The position numbers and the translations under genes are program-made. Source: Chloroflexota bacterium (GTDB lineage Bacteria; Chloroflexota; Dehalococcoidia; Dehalococcoidales; UBA2162). Taken from it: a DNA stretch of 5,461 bases. Of the stretch, positions 1 to 5,461 are shown one piece after another; position 1 is the first letter of the stretch; each line of letters starts with the position of its first letter. The notes under the pieces are model-generated. The model saw only the letters and a program-made list of their open reading frames with translations, searched no databases and had not been told where the DNA came from. The DNA is taken from positions 1 to 5,461 of the forward strand of contig JACQOM010000113.1 in NCBI GenBank assembly GCA_016202525.1, written 5' to 3'.

Positions 1-3
1 CAT
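1..3 (-). CDS. Start codon of a minus-strand gene running off the left edge
   Basis: Read on the minus strand, the window ends in AAAAGGAGGGAAAGAAAATG. This is a near-perfect Shine-Dalgarno (AGGAGG) with about 7 bases of spacing before an ATG at 3..1. A well-formed promoter and operator-like palindrome lie about 90-120 bases upstream, as expected for a real gene start. Only the initiator codon is inside the window, so the product cannot be named. A palindrome over the promoter would suit a regulated or self-regulated gene, but that is inference. Confidence 0.6.
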
Positions 4-90
4 TTTCTTTCCCTCCTTTTGATTAGGGCTTTTTGGTGCTTATATAAGTATGAAAAAAACTAATCGGTAATATAACACAAAAAAGGATGC

Positions 91-116
91 TTTAGACTAT
101 AATACTACAGTCTAAA
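91..116. promoter_or_regulatory. Perfect 8-bp inverted repeat, candidate operator
   Basis: The arms TTTAGACT (91-98) and AGTCTAAA (109-116) are perfect inverted repeats with a 10-base A/T-rich centre. The repeat occupies the spacer and the -10 box of the minus-strand promoter. That is the usual position of a repressor operator, for example of a MarR- or TetR-type dimer (the family is a guess). No T-run follows it in either direction, so it is not a terminator. Confidence 0.55.
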
Positions 117-124
117 ATTGTCAA
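96..124 (-). promoter_or_regulatory. Sigma70-like promoter for the left-edge gene
   Basis: On the minus strand, TTGACA (plus positions 119-124, perfect -35) is followed by a 17-base spacer and TATAGT (96-101, a 5/6 match to the -10). Transcription would start near position 88-90, giving a leader of about 85 nt before the ATG at position 3. This is the best promoter match seen in the window. Its -10 and spacer are covered by an inverted repeat, so repression by a DNA-binding dimer is likely. Confidence 0.65.
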
Positions 125-260
125 GGCAAAATAGTGGATACCTGGCGAATCAATCGGATTGGTATATTGTATAAGCAAAATGTGCAGTTTAGATAAATAC
201 ATAATTGTCTAGATATTGGAGTAAGGTATCTGGTCGGGCAGAGGAGCGCCATGTCAGGGG

Positions 261-290
261 AACAAAAGACGGCTAAGCGTTTGTCTTTCC
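261..290 (-). terminator. Weak candidate terminator after the AI-2E transporter gene
   Basis: Just past the transporter stop on the minus strand, GGAAAGAC can pair with GTCTTTTGTTCC across a 12-base loop with a small bulge. The right arm ends in a short T stretch. The stem is A/T-rich and the T-run is interrupted, so this is a poor intrinsic terminator. I list it because no better structure is visible between 4 and 289. Confidence 0.2.
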
Positions 291-1444
291 TATTTTCTTT
301 CTATATTCTGTAATACATTTAACTCATCTGAAGCGATTCGGTCTTTCAATAATACCGAGTCTTCCTCTCGAACCACCTGAAGCACGTAGTGGAAAATTTG
401 CACCATGGTTGCTGTCATCGGGATAATCAGCAATAATCCCCACACGCCGGCTAACGCGCCGCCGACAACAAGCAAAACTATGGTAACAACCGGATGCAAT
501 CCTAAAAACCCGCTCTGAATTCTGGGGACCAGTAAGCTGTTCTCCAGCAATTGGACAGTTATAGCGAGAATAATCACGAAGACTGTTTTCTCCGGAGCCA
601 GAGCCAGAGTGACCACAGTGGCAATAAGACCACCTATCCATGGTCCCAATGTCGGTATCATCTCTGTGACTCCGGCGACTACAGCCAGCATGGGTGCTAA
701 CGGCGCCCCGATAATCAATAGTCCAATCAGAGTGAGTGAGCCAACTGCGGCGCCTAGGACCATCGTGGCACGGATATATTGCCCGAGGATATTATCAATA
801 ATCATAAAAATACTCTTTATATTATCGGCTGCCCATTCAGGTAGACTTGAATAAAAACTCTTACTCAGTTTCTGATGGTCCTTGAGGATATAGAAAACGA
901 AGAGAGGTAAGACAGCCAGTCCTAACATCATGCTGATAGTCGCCGGTAGCTGAACCAGGCGGTCCTTGAAGTTGGCTTGTAGGGCTTCAGTTAAAGTTTT
1001 GCCAGCGTTAACAGCAAATTCGTCAAGGTGCTCACGCATTTCACTCGGTACCAATTCTCGGGCAGAACCGGTCAATTGTTGTAAAGTTGCGACCGCCTGT
1101 GCCCAGTGATGGGCGGCATCGCTTAACAGAATGGAGAATGCGTGAACAATCGTACTGAAGATATAAAAGCCAAGAATCCCGAAAACCAGAATAATAACTG
1201 TGTTTACCAGCAGGATGGATAGAACGCGTTTACCTTCCAGCCGCTGGCTCCACCTGCCGGTATGAGGGAATCGCCGCTCTACCCAGTGCACAACAGGTTC
1301 CATGAGATGGACAACAGCAAAACCGATCAGGAATGGTAACAAAACGTTCCGCAACAAATAAATCAGTACAAAGACAACGATTACCCCGGTAATAACAGCA
1401 ATAAGATGCCTGTGCTTCCTGAATATCTCTGTCGCAGTGTCCAA
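290..1444 (-). CDS. AI-2E/PerM-family membrane transporter
   Basis: This 384-residue protein belongs to the AI-2E transporter family (PF01594; TqsA/PerM/YdiK relatives), which are polytopic inner-membrane proteins. Known members export autoinducer-2 or act as Na+(Li+)/H+ antiporters, so the substrate cannot be read from sequence. Hydrophobic segments lie at about 13-50 and 74-101. A soluble stretch (about 110-165) follows, then helices at 167-187, 221-246, 248-283, 287-305 and 316-356. The conserved signatures are present: EMIPTLGPWIGG at 261-272 and ENSLLVPRI at 301-309, followed by GLHPVV and GVWGLLLIIP. Length is normal for the family. The start is TTG at 1444, preceded by AGGGG with 5 bases of spacing; no ATG follows until deep in the protein. 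It is the last gene of the operon, 41 bases after the YtxH-like gene. The acidic/basic C-terminal tail (about 358-384) is probably cytoplasmic. Confidence 0.93.
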   Translation of the reverse strand: MDTATEIFRKHRHLIAVITGVIVVFVLIYLLRNVLLPFLIGFAVVHLMEPVVHWVERRFPHTGRWSQRLEGKRVLSILLVNTVIILVFGILGFYIFSTIVHAFSILLSDAAHHWAQAVATLQQLTGSARELVPSEMREHLDEFAVNAGKTLTEALQANFKDRLVQLPATISMMLGLAVLPLFVFYILKDHQKLSKSFYSSLPEWAADNIKSIFMIIDNILGQYIRATMVLGAAVGSLTLIGLLIIGAPLAPMLAVVAGVTEMIPTLGPWIGGLIATVVTLALAPEKTVFVIILAITVQLLENSLLVPRIQSGFLGLHPVVTIVLLVVGGALAGVWGLLLIIPMTATMVQIFHYVLQVVREEDSVLLKDRIASDELNVLQNIERK

Positions 1445-1485
1445 ACCTACCCCTCTGTTTTCCCTACTGTCTGCAAGCCAAACGG

Positions 1486-1707
1486 CTACTTTTTCTCAGC
1501 GGTTATTGTTTCCTGGGGTCCGTTTTTCCTCATCTCAGCCATTTTTTCTTTTGTCTTCTGAATAGCGGACTCTACCTGCTCTTTGATTTGCTGCCTGATT
1601 TCTCCACCGGGGCGTGGAGCGAGGAGAACCCCGATTATTAACCCCACAATCGTTCCCGCTAAGAAACCGAAACCAAAACCTGAAGCTGTACCCCCATCTC
1701 TTTTCAT
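1486..1707 (-). CDS. YtxH-like small membrane protein
   Basis: This is a 73-residue protein. A glycine-rich transmembrane segment (about 9-30, GFGFGFLAGTIVGLIIGVLL) is followed by the APRPGGEIR motif (30-38), matching the 'G-LLFAP-SG-E-R' signature of the YtxH family. A charged, probably helical tail (about 38-66) follows. YtxH proteins are stress-associated membrane proteins of unknown biochemical role. I chose the ATG at 1707 because AGGGGAG sits just upstream. The frame stays open upstream to 1824, but that stretch overlaps the previous gene and looks non-coding. The ATG overlaps the TGA of the preceding gene as ATGA, so the two are probably translationally coupled. The product may anchor or scaffold its operon partners; this is inference. 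Confidence 0.85.
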   Translation of the reverse strand: MKRDGGTASGFGFGFLAGTIVGLIIGVLLAPRPGGEIRQQIKEQVESAIQKTKEKMAEMRKNGPQETITAEKK

Positions 1708-1982
1708 TGCTCGCTCCCCTTCTGAAATACTTTGTTGATACCATCTAGTCCCTGGCGAACTCCTTGAAACAGCGAATTTAGCAGGTTTAGAGGTTGAGTC
1801 AGTGGTTCGGTTGCGTATGAGCATACCTGTTGGAAAGCCGAAGATGCTGTTTCCAGTGATTCTAATGTCCGGCTCAATCGCCTGTAGAGTGAATAGGCAA
1901 AAATTATGAATAAGATGAATGCTCCAGTAGCTATTATGCCCAGCACAATGATAACTAAGTCCCGAAACAATGCAATAGTCAT
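1704..1982 (-). CDS. DUF948-like small membrane protein
   Basis: This is a 92-residue protein. A single transmembrane helix at about 8-31 is followed by YRRLSRTLESLETASSAF (31-50), a likely amphipathic or coiled-coil stretch, and then a polar C-terminal region. The layout resembles DUF948-type proteins, which often sit beside YtxH genes. The match is by layout and gene context rather than a diagnostic motif, so family assignment is moderate. The ATG at 1982 is chosen because GGAAGGAAG lies immediately upstream. The frame extends to a TTG at 2096, but that region reads as untranslated leader. It is the first gene of the three-gene operon, and its TGA overlaps the next ATG. Its function is unknown; a role at the cell envelope is inferred. 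Confidence 0.78.
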   Translation of the reverse strand: MTIALFRDLVIIVLGIIATGAFILFIIFAYSLYRRLSRTLESLETASSAFQQVCSYATEPLTQPLNLLNSLFQGVRQGLDGINKVFQKGSEQ

Positions 1983-2073
1983 ATCTTCCTTCCTTTTCTG
2001 GCTGTTTCTAACATCTTCAAATACGTCAAGACAGGGTATCCTTGACCAGCAGCTTATGCTGTTTAGTTTACTA

Positions 2074-2089
2074 ATACCATAGGTATACC
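2074..2089. repeat. Short nested palindromes in the operon leader
   Basis: ATACC-ATA-GGTAT (2074-2086) overlaps the perfect 8-bp palindrome GGTATACC (2082-2089). Both fall about 10-30 bases downstream of the predicted transcription start of the DUF948/YtxH/AI-2E operon. They could be a small regulator site, but elements this short also occur by chance. Confidence 0.25.
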
Positions 2090-2106
2090 ACGGCAAACAT
2101 TTAAAT

Positions 2107-2136
2107 AGTATAAAATCCAGCGTAGAAAGATAACAA
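2107..2136 (-). promoter_or_regulatory. Candidate promoter of the DUF948-YtxH-AI-2E operon
   Basis: On the minus strand, TTGTTA (2131-2136) is followed by an 18-base spacer and TATACT (2107-2112, a 5/6 match to the -10). Transcription would begin near 2100, giving a leader of about 118 nt before the ATG at 1982. The -35 is only a partial match. The position, between the end of the ligase remnant and the first operon gene, supports it. Confidence 0.45.
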
Positions 2137-2180
2137 ATTTATAACATTTTTAGGGAGCTGAAGTTTGCTGTGATAAGGAC

Positions 2181-3370
2181 CTAAGATAAGGCTTTCTGCC
2201 TCAATTCTCTGCGCAGTACTTTGCCGAGAAGATTCTTGGGCAGGACATTAACGAATTCTATCTGTGAAGGGACTTTATATTCTGCTAAGCTTTGCCGGCA
2301 GAAACCAACCAGTTCTTCAGAGGTGACGCTGGCACCTGGACGCAGGATGATATAAGCCTTTATTCGTTCCCCCCTGTAGTGGGTTAGGTACTCCGATGAC
2401 AGCGGCTTCGAGCACTTTCTCGTGTTTTTGCAGAGTCTCTTCCACCTCGGCGGGGTAGACCTTGTAAGCAGTGGTGTATTCGGTCCGGGATACTTTGATA
2501 AGTTCCTTCTTCCGTCCGATAATCTCAAAATAACCGTTTTCATCCATTCGAGCTATATCGCCGCTATAGAGCCAGCCATCTCTCAGCATATTTGCGCTCT
2601 CATCAGGATTACTACAGTAGGCACGCATCACCTGGGGTCCCTGAATTATTAGTTCTCCAATTTGTCCTGGGGTAACTATCTCGCCTCTGTCAAGGTCGAT
2701 TATCTGGCAGATGATATCAGGTAACAGCAAGCCGATACCCTTTCTTTTGCCGTAGACAGGGTTGCATGTCACCGCGGGTGATGCTTCAGTCAAACCATAG
2801 CCTTCTACCAGCTTGCAGCCGGTAAACTGCTCGAATTGATGCTGGACTTCAACAGGCAGAGCGTCAGCACCACTGATACAAAAGTGGATAGATGACAGGT
2901 CATACCGGCGCAAATTCGAGTGGCGGATAATGGCGCTGTACATCGCCGGTACACCCATGAAAAGCGTGGGGTGATATTTGGCGATTGTCTGAAGCACTCC
3001 AGTAGCGTCAAACTTCGGTACAATTATCATTGTTCCGCAATATGTACGGGCAGGTTCAATGAAGTAGTCATCGAAAAGGCGTGGAAAACCGGCAGCACGG
3101 TTAAGAATGCTTCAGCGCCAGTATTGATGTCAGGAATCCAGTGACGACACTGCAAGAGGTTGGCCATCAGATTATCGTGAGTCAAGCAGGCCCCTTTTGG
3201 CACTCCGGTGGTTCCCCCCGGTGTAAAGGACTACAGCTACATCATCATGCCTGATATCCGGTTCAATGAAATTGTACGGGGGTCTTTGTTCTTAGTAAAT
3301 CCCGCATCCGAAAGGTGTTACTTGTATCCAGAGGAGCAATCTCTTTGCGTTTCAGCAGAGGGATGGGTCG
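2181..3370 (-). pseudogene. Broken long-chain acyl-CoA ligase (FadD-like, AMP-binding)
   Basis: This is the remnant of an AMP-forming acyl-CoA ligase, the family that adenylates a fatty acid with ATP and transfers it to CoA. Reassembled across frames, it reads, in order: a linker with RDLL and EPDIRHDDVAVVLY; the P-loop YTGGTTGVPKG (about 3192-3225); the VFHAF motif; MIIVPKFDATG; GVPAMYSAI; EGYGLTEASP; DGWLYSGDIARMDENGYFEIIGRKKELIK; YPAEVEE; and a C-terminal end with the LPKNLLGKVLRREL catalytic-lysine motif. About 395 codons remain against roughly 500-560 in intact enzymes, so the N-terminal 150 or so residues are missing. Four frame breaks are needed: one extra base near the C5 run (3278-3282 on plus: G5), one extra in the six-base run at 3214-3219, one missing near 3031-3036, and one extra in the six-base run at 2369-2374. 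Eighteen extra in-frame bases (2470-2487) also interrupt the hinge motif. There is no start codon or Shine-Dalgarno of its own. Almost certainly non-functional; the alternative is multiple sequencing errors, which would not explain the missing N-terminus. Confidence 0.88.
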
Positions 3371-3600
3371 TCACTGAGTCCGTAAGCCCAGATGATAGTC
3401 TGGATGCCTTGAACCAGAGAAATATCATATTTATCCTCGGACTTTAGCGGCCGCTTGAACTCTATTATGGTGAAGGCCTCTTCTTCTTTGCCCCCGAATT
3501 CGAGAATATCGTCGGTACCGCCAAGCTTGTTATCCGGTACATGTTGACCCGGGCCTGTGCCGAAGGAATCTTCGACTATTACTTTTCCGTCACTAACATA
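3352..3600 (-). pseudogene. C-terminal fragment of a DOMON-domain protein
   Basis: The frame from 3600 down to the TGA at 3354-3352 reads about 80 residues typical of the second half of a DOMON domain: YVSDGKVIVEDSFGTGPG, then LGGTDDILEFGGKEE, TIIEFKRPL, DKYD and TIIWAYGLSDD. DOMON domains are beta-sandwich, often extracytoplasmic haem- or sugar-binding modules. The first half of the domain, any signal peptide and a start codon are absent; similarity begins within a few bases of the MFS stop codon. The usual C-terminal end is lost or frame-shifted: KRKEIAPLDTS in the next frame could be either its last strand or linker of the ligase, so the boundary is uncertain. The frame stays open upstream into the MFS 3' end, but that part is a shadow. 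I read this as a gene fragment left by recombination. Family recognition is from memory of the motif pattern. Confidence 0.7.
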
Positions 3601-3605
3601 ATGTT

Positions 3606-4877
3606 CTACACGCCAGGGGTCCGGGTTGCCGTCCGGGTTTGAGGACGCGCCAGTAGCAGAACGATGGAGGTTAGTGCTGCCACGGTGTTCATCGCCGCAA
3701 CGTACCAGAACAATATTCCGTAACCCAGGGAGGTAATCAGGAAGCCCACCAGCACTGGGGATATGCCGTTGAAGGCGGCGTTGCTGCCCCAGAGCAGTCC
3801 AATCATGCTGCCTTCTAGTTTCTTTCCCTCGGCAAAGTCCAGGGAGGCTGCCTGTACCAGTGGGTTCAGGGCAAAGAGGAATGCTCCCATGAAACCCACC
3901 AGGATAGTTAGTATGATGCCCCTGCCGAATAGAGCCATCAAAGTGGCAATAGTAGCCTGAAGTACCAGTATGATGAAAATGACCCGCTTCCGTCCGAGGC
4001 GGTCAGACAAAATCCCAAGGAGTGGCGCTGACCCGATGCCGACACCGGAAAGCAATCCCAGGTGCATGCCGATAGCGAGGCTACCCATACCCTGGGTCTG
4101 TTGTAGATAGAGAGACAGCCACAGCGACAGGCTTCCCTGGGCAAGCCCGCTGAGACCCGATACCAGTAGCAGGAGAATCAACTCCCGACTCTGTAAGACT
4201 TCTTTCAGGGCATTGGCCTGTTCGCGCAGCGGTCGCTGCGTTGTGGTGGTTTGGTTGGCTGGCTTCTGCCAGCTGCCGACCTGGCGTAGTATTATCCAGA
4301 GTAATAAAGCCAGCACTACCGCAACTGGGAAAGCGCCAAACAGTATAGTCTGCCATGCCAGTGTTACTAGCAGTGCGCCCACTATCAGCGGGCCTATAGT
4401 ATCGCCTATATTGCCGGTGGAACGGTGCAGTGCCAGCAGGAAGCCACGGCGTTGAGGATACTGCTGTGAGAGCAGGCTTATTGCCGGTGGATGCCAGAGA
4501 GACGTAGCTGCGCCGGCGATAGCTAGAGACGGCAAAATTAGCAGGTAGGTTGGTGATATGGCTATCAGCAGATATCCTACGCCTATTGTCATCAGGCTGA
4601 TGTACATGATTGGAATCCGCCAGCTTTGAAGCCGGTCTACCATAAACCCGCCAACCATCGATGCCGTGCCGCTGCTGACCTGGCGCACCATGCCGATAAT
4701 CCCTGCGGAGATTGGGTTCAGCCCGAGAGCAGTGTAAATTACCGGCAATATGACATAAAATCCCTGGTTGTAGAGGTGCTGGAGGGTATGGCTGACGATG
4801 ATTCCCCCGGCGGCAACATGTTCACGGATGTGTTTCCGGGTTACAGGCTTACTCGGGCTGGCTATCTCAATATTCAT
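3606..4877 (-). CDS. MFS transporter, fosmidomycin-resistance-like
   Basis: This is a 423-residue major facilitator superfamily permease of the cytoplasmic membrane, about 12 helices in two halves joined by a polar loop at about 200-230. Motif A-like loops occur in both halves: GGFMVDRLQSWR (77-88) and GILSDRLGRKR (288-298). The segment LWHPPAISLLSQQYPQRRG, followed by ALHRSTGNIGDTIGP (about 127-163), resembles the Fsr/fosmidomycin-resistance subgroup, whose members are drug or small-molecule exporters. The substrate here is unknown. The start at ATG 4877 is supported by GAGAGGAG with about 7 bases of spacing. Length is normal and the frame is clean, including a C5 run at 4804-4808. The last dozen residues (RPQTRTATRTPGV) are low-complexity, and the stop directly abuts the DOMON fragment, so the extreme C-terminus may have been altered by the same rearrangement. 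Confidence 0.88.
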   Translation of the reverse strand: MNIEIASPSKPVTRKHIREHVAAGGIIVSHTLQHLYNQGFYVILPVIYTALGLNPISAGIIGMVRQVSSGTASMVGGFMVDRLQSWRIPIMYISLMTIGVGYLLIAISPTYLLILPSLAIAGAATSLWHPPAISLLSQQYPQRRGFLLALHRSTGNIGDTIGPLIVGALLVTLAWQTILFGAFPVAVVLALLLWIILRQVGSWQKPANQTTTTQRPLREQANALKEVLQSRELILLLLVSGLSGLAQGSLSLWLSLYLQQTQGMGSLAIGMHLGLLSGVGIGSAPLLGILSDRLGRKRVIFIILVLQATIATLMALFGRGIILTILVGFMGAFLFALNPLVQAASLDFAEGKKLEGSMIGLLWGSNAAFNGISPVLVGFLITSLGYGILFWYVAAMNTVAALTSIVLLLARPQTRTATRTPGV

Positions 4878-4950
4878 GCCGGTGCTCCTCTCGGTTGGAT
4901 GGTAACTGTTCTTTGCCAGATTGAAATAGGGTAAAGATGAAGTAGCTTAC

Positions 4951-4978
4951 AGCATAATTCCCAGAGGCGTCAAATCAA
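4951..4978 (-). promoter_or_regulatory. Candidate promoter for the MFS gene
   Basis: On the minus strand, TTGATT (4973-4978) is followed by a 16-base spacer and TATGCT (4951-4956). Both boxes match the sigma70 consensus at 4 of 6 positions. The start would lie about 65 bases before the MFS ATG. An inverted repeat (4985-5009) lies immediately upstream of the -35, where an activator or repressor could act. Confidence 0.35.
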
Positions 4979-4984
4979 AGATTT

Positions 4985-5009
4985 ATTAGCTTGACAATAG
5001 GAAGCTAAT
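4985..5009. promoter_or_regulatory. Perfect 8-bp inverted repeat in the divergent intergenic region
   Basis: ATTAGCTT (4985-4992) and AAGCTAAT (5002-5009) are perfect inverted repeats separated by 9 bases. The repeat covers the -35 (TTGACA, 4991-4996) of the candidate plus-strand promoter and ends just above the candidate minus-strand promoter. Its placement suits a regulator controlling the carboxyltransferase gene, the MFS gene, or both. It has no T-run, so it is not a terminator. Confidence 0.5.
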
Positions 5010-5019
5010 TGGCTAAAGT
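4991..5019 (+). promoter_or_regulatory. Candidate promoter for the carboxyltransferase gene
   Basis: A perfect TTGACA (4991-4996) is followed by a 17-base spacer and TAAAGT (5014-5019, 4/6). The leader would be about 95 nt. A weaker alternative nearer the gene is TTTCAA (5041-5046) with TATATA (5063-5068), 16 bases apart. The first is preferred for its perfect -35 and the overlapping palindrome. Confidence 0.4.
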
Positions 5020-5122
5020 GTCCATGGCTAGTTGTGCGTATTTCAAGCGTGACGTGACTGTTTATATAGACCTATTTGCATGGTTGCTGATTATGTGGGG
5101 CTAGAGCGGAGGTTCTGTGAAT

Positions 5123-5461
5123 ATGGAAAATGAAATGCAGAGAAGAATCGACGAGTTGCGTAAGCTGAAAGAGTCCTCTGTGATGGGTGGCGGTACGGAA
5201 AAAATCAGCAAACAGCACGAAAAGGGAAAGCTTACCGCTCGGGAGCGAATCGACCGGCTGCTGGACCCAGGCAGTTTCGTCGAATTGAATATGCTGGTGG
5301 GGCATACCGTCGGCGCTCCAGCCGATGGCATTGTCGTCGGCAGTGGGACGGTAAATGGGCGTAAGGTCTGTGTCTATGCTCAGGATGCTACCGTTCTTGG
5401 CGGTTCGATAGGCGCCTTGCACGGCTACAAGATGTACACCACGGTAGAACTGGCCCTGCAA
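5123..5461 (+). CDS. Acyl-CoA carboxylase carboxyltransferase subunit (N-terminal part)
   Basis: The first 113 codons are present and the gene runs off the right edge. The protein begins with a charged helical stretch (1-35), then KGKLTARERIDRLLDPGSFVELN (35-57, the conserved entry of the carboxyltransferase fold). DGIVVGSGTVNGRKVCVYAQDATVLGGSIGALHGYKM follows (68-104), matching the MmdA/PccB family. These subunits transfer carboxyl groups between biotin and acyl-CoAs such as propionyl-CoA, or act in methylmalonyl-CoA decarboxylase. The acyl specificity and the biotin partners lie outside what is visible. GGAGG at 5109-5113 serves as Shine-Dalgarno. Starts at GTG 5117 (about 4 bases spacing) and ATG 5123 (about 10) are in frame; I chose the ATG by codon preference. 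The gene is divergent from the MFS gene, and a product acting on acyl-CoAs fits the ligase remnant nearby. Confidence 0.92.
   Translation, partial: MENEMQRRIDELRKLKESSVMGGGTEKISKQHEKGKLTARERIDRLLDPGSFVELNMLVGHTVGAPADGIVVGSGTVNGRKVCVYAQDATVLGGSIGALHGYKMYTTVELALQ

Noticed and set aside
151..161. Small palindrome CAATC-G-GATTG.
   Set aside because: Its 5-bp arms are too short to be distinguished from chance, and it lies in no clear promoter.
251..313. A 20-codon plus-strand ORF (MSGEQKTAKRLSFLFSFYIL) preceded by GAGGAG.
   Set aside because: It has a reasonable Shine-Dalgarno, but it is very short, runs antisense into the 3' end of the transporter gene and has no convincing promoter. The chance expectation is high.
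1708..2096. N-terminal extensions of the YtxH-like gene (to 1824) and the DUF948-like gene (to 2096).
   Set aside because: The extensions have no family-like sequence. Strong Shine-Dalgarno sites sit right before the internal ATGs at 1707 and 1982.
2920..3447. Plus-strand open frames at 2920-3144 and 3208-3447.
   Set aside because: They are antisense shadows of the ligase and DOMON remnants, whose minus-strand translations show family motifs.
3601..3660. Extension of the DOMON frame upstream (reading NPDGNPDPWRVEH), resembling an acidic calcium-binding repeat.
   Set aside because: It is the off-frame reading of the intact MFS 3' end and is too short to support a repeat.
5072..5461. Minus-strand open frames at the right edge (129 and 76 residues).
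   Set aside because: They lie antisense to the carboxyltransferase start, which has a Shine-Dalgarno and clear conserved motifs on the plus strand.

Overview
The window carries bacterial chromosomal genes of moderate G+C. No marker gene fixes the taxon. The acyl-CoA carboxylase carboxyltransferase, the AMP-forming acyl-CoA ligase remnant and the DOMON-domain remnant together would suit an anaerobic or fatty-acid-using lineage such as Dehalococcoidia-type Chloroflexota. That placement is a guess from gene content only.

Layout, left to right. (1) Positions 1-3 are probably the start codon of a minus-strand gene lying outside the window. It has a strong Shine-Dalgarno sequence and a sigma70-like promoter at 96-124, and a perfect 8-bp inverted repeat sits over the spacer and -10 box. 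(2) Positions 290-1982 hold a compact minus-strand operon of three membrane-associated proteins, transcribed in this order: a small DUF948-like one-helix protein, a YtxH-like protein whose start overlaps the previous stop by ATGA, and an AI-2E/PerM-family transporter starting with TTG. A promoter lies at 2107-2136. (3) Positions 2181-3600 are a degenerate minus-strand stretch. It holds the remnant of a long-chain acyl-CoA ligase (FadD/AMP-binding family) that lacks its N-terminus, is broken by four frameshifts and carries an 18-bp in-frame insertion in the hinge motif. Fused directly upstream is the C-terminal half of a DOMON domain, in a different frame and without its own start. (4) Positions 3606-4877 encode an intact major facilitator transporter of the fosmidomycin-resistance-like type (minus). 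(5) A 245-bp divergent intergenic region (4878-5122) contains candidate promoters on both strands and a second perfect 8-bp inverted repeat. (6) From 5123 to the right edge a plus-strand gene begins that encodes the N-terminus of a biotin-dependent acyl-CoA carboxylase carboxyltransferase (MmdA/PccB type).

The carboxyltransferase and the dead ligase both point to acyl-CoA metabolism, and the MFS transporter between them may have belonged to the same neighbourhood. The DUF948/YtxH/AI-2E operon looks like an independent envelope module. I see no CRISPR array, RNA gene, insertion sequence or clear new multi-gene system. The most unusual part is the scrambled DOMON-ligase junction; the two promoter-embedded palindromes come next.
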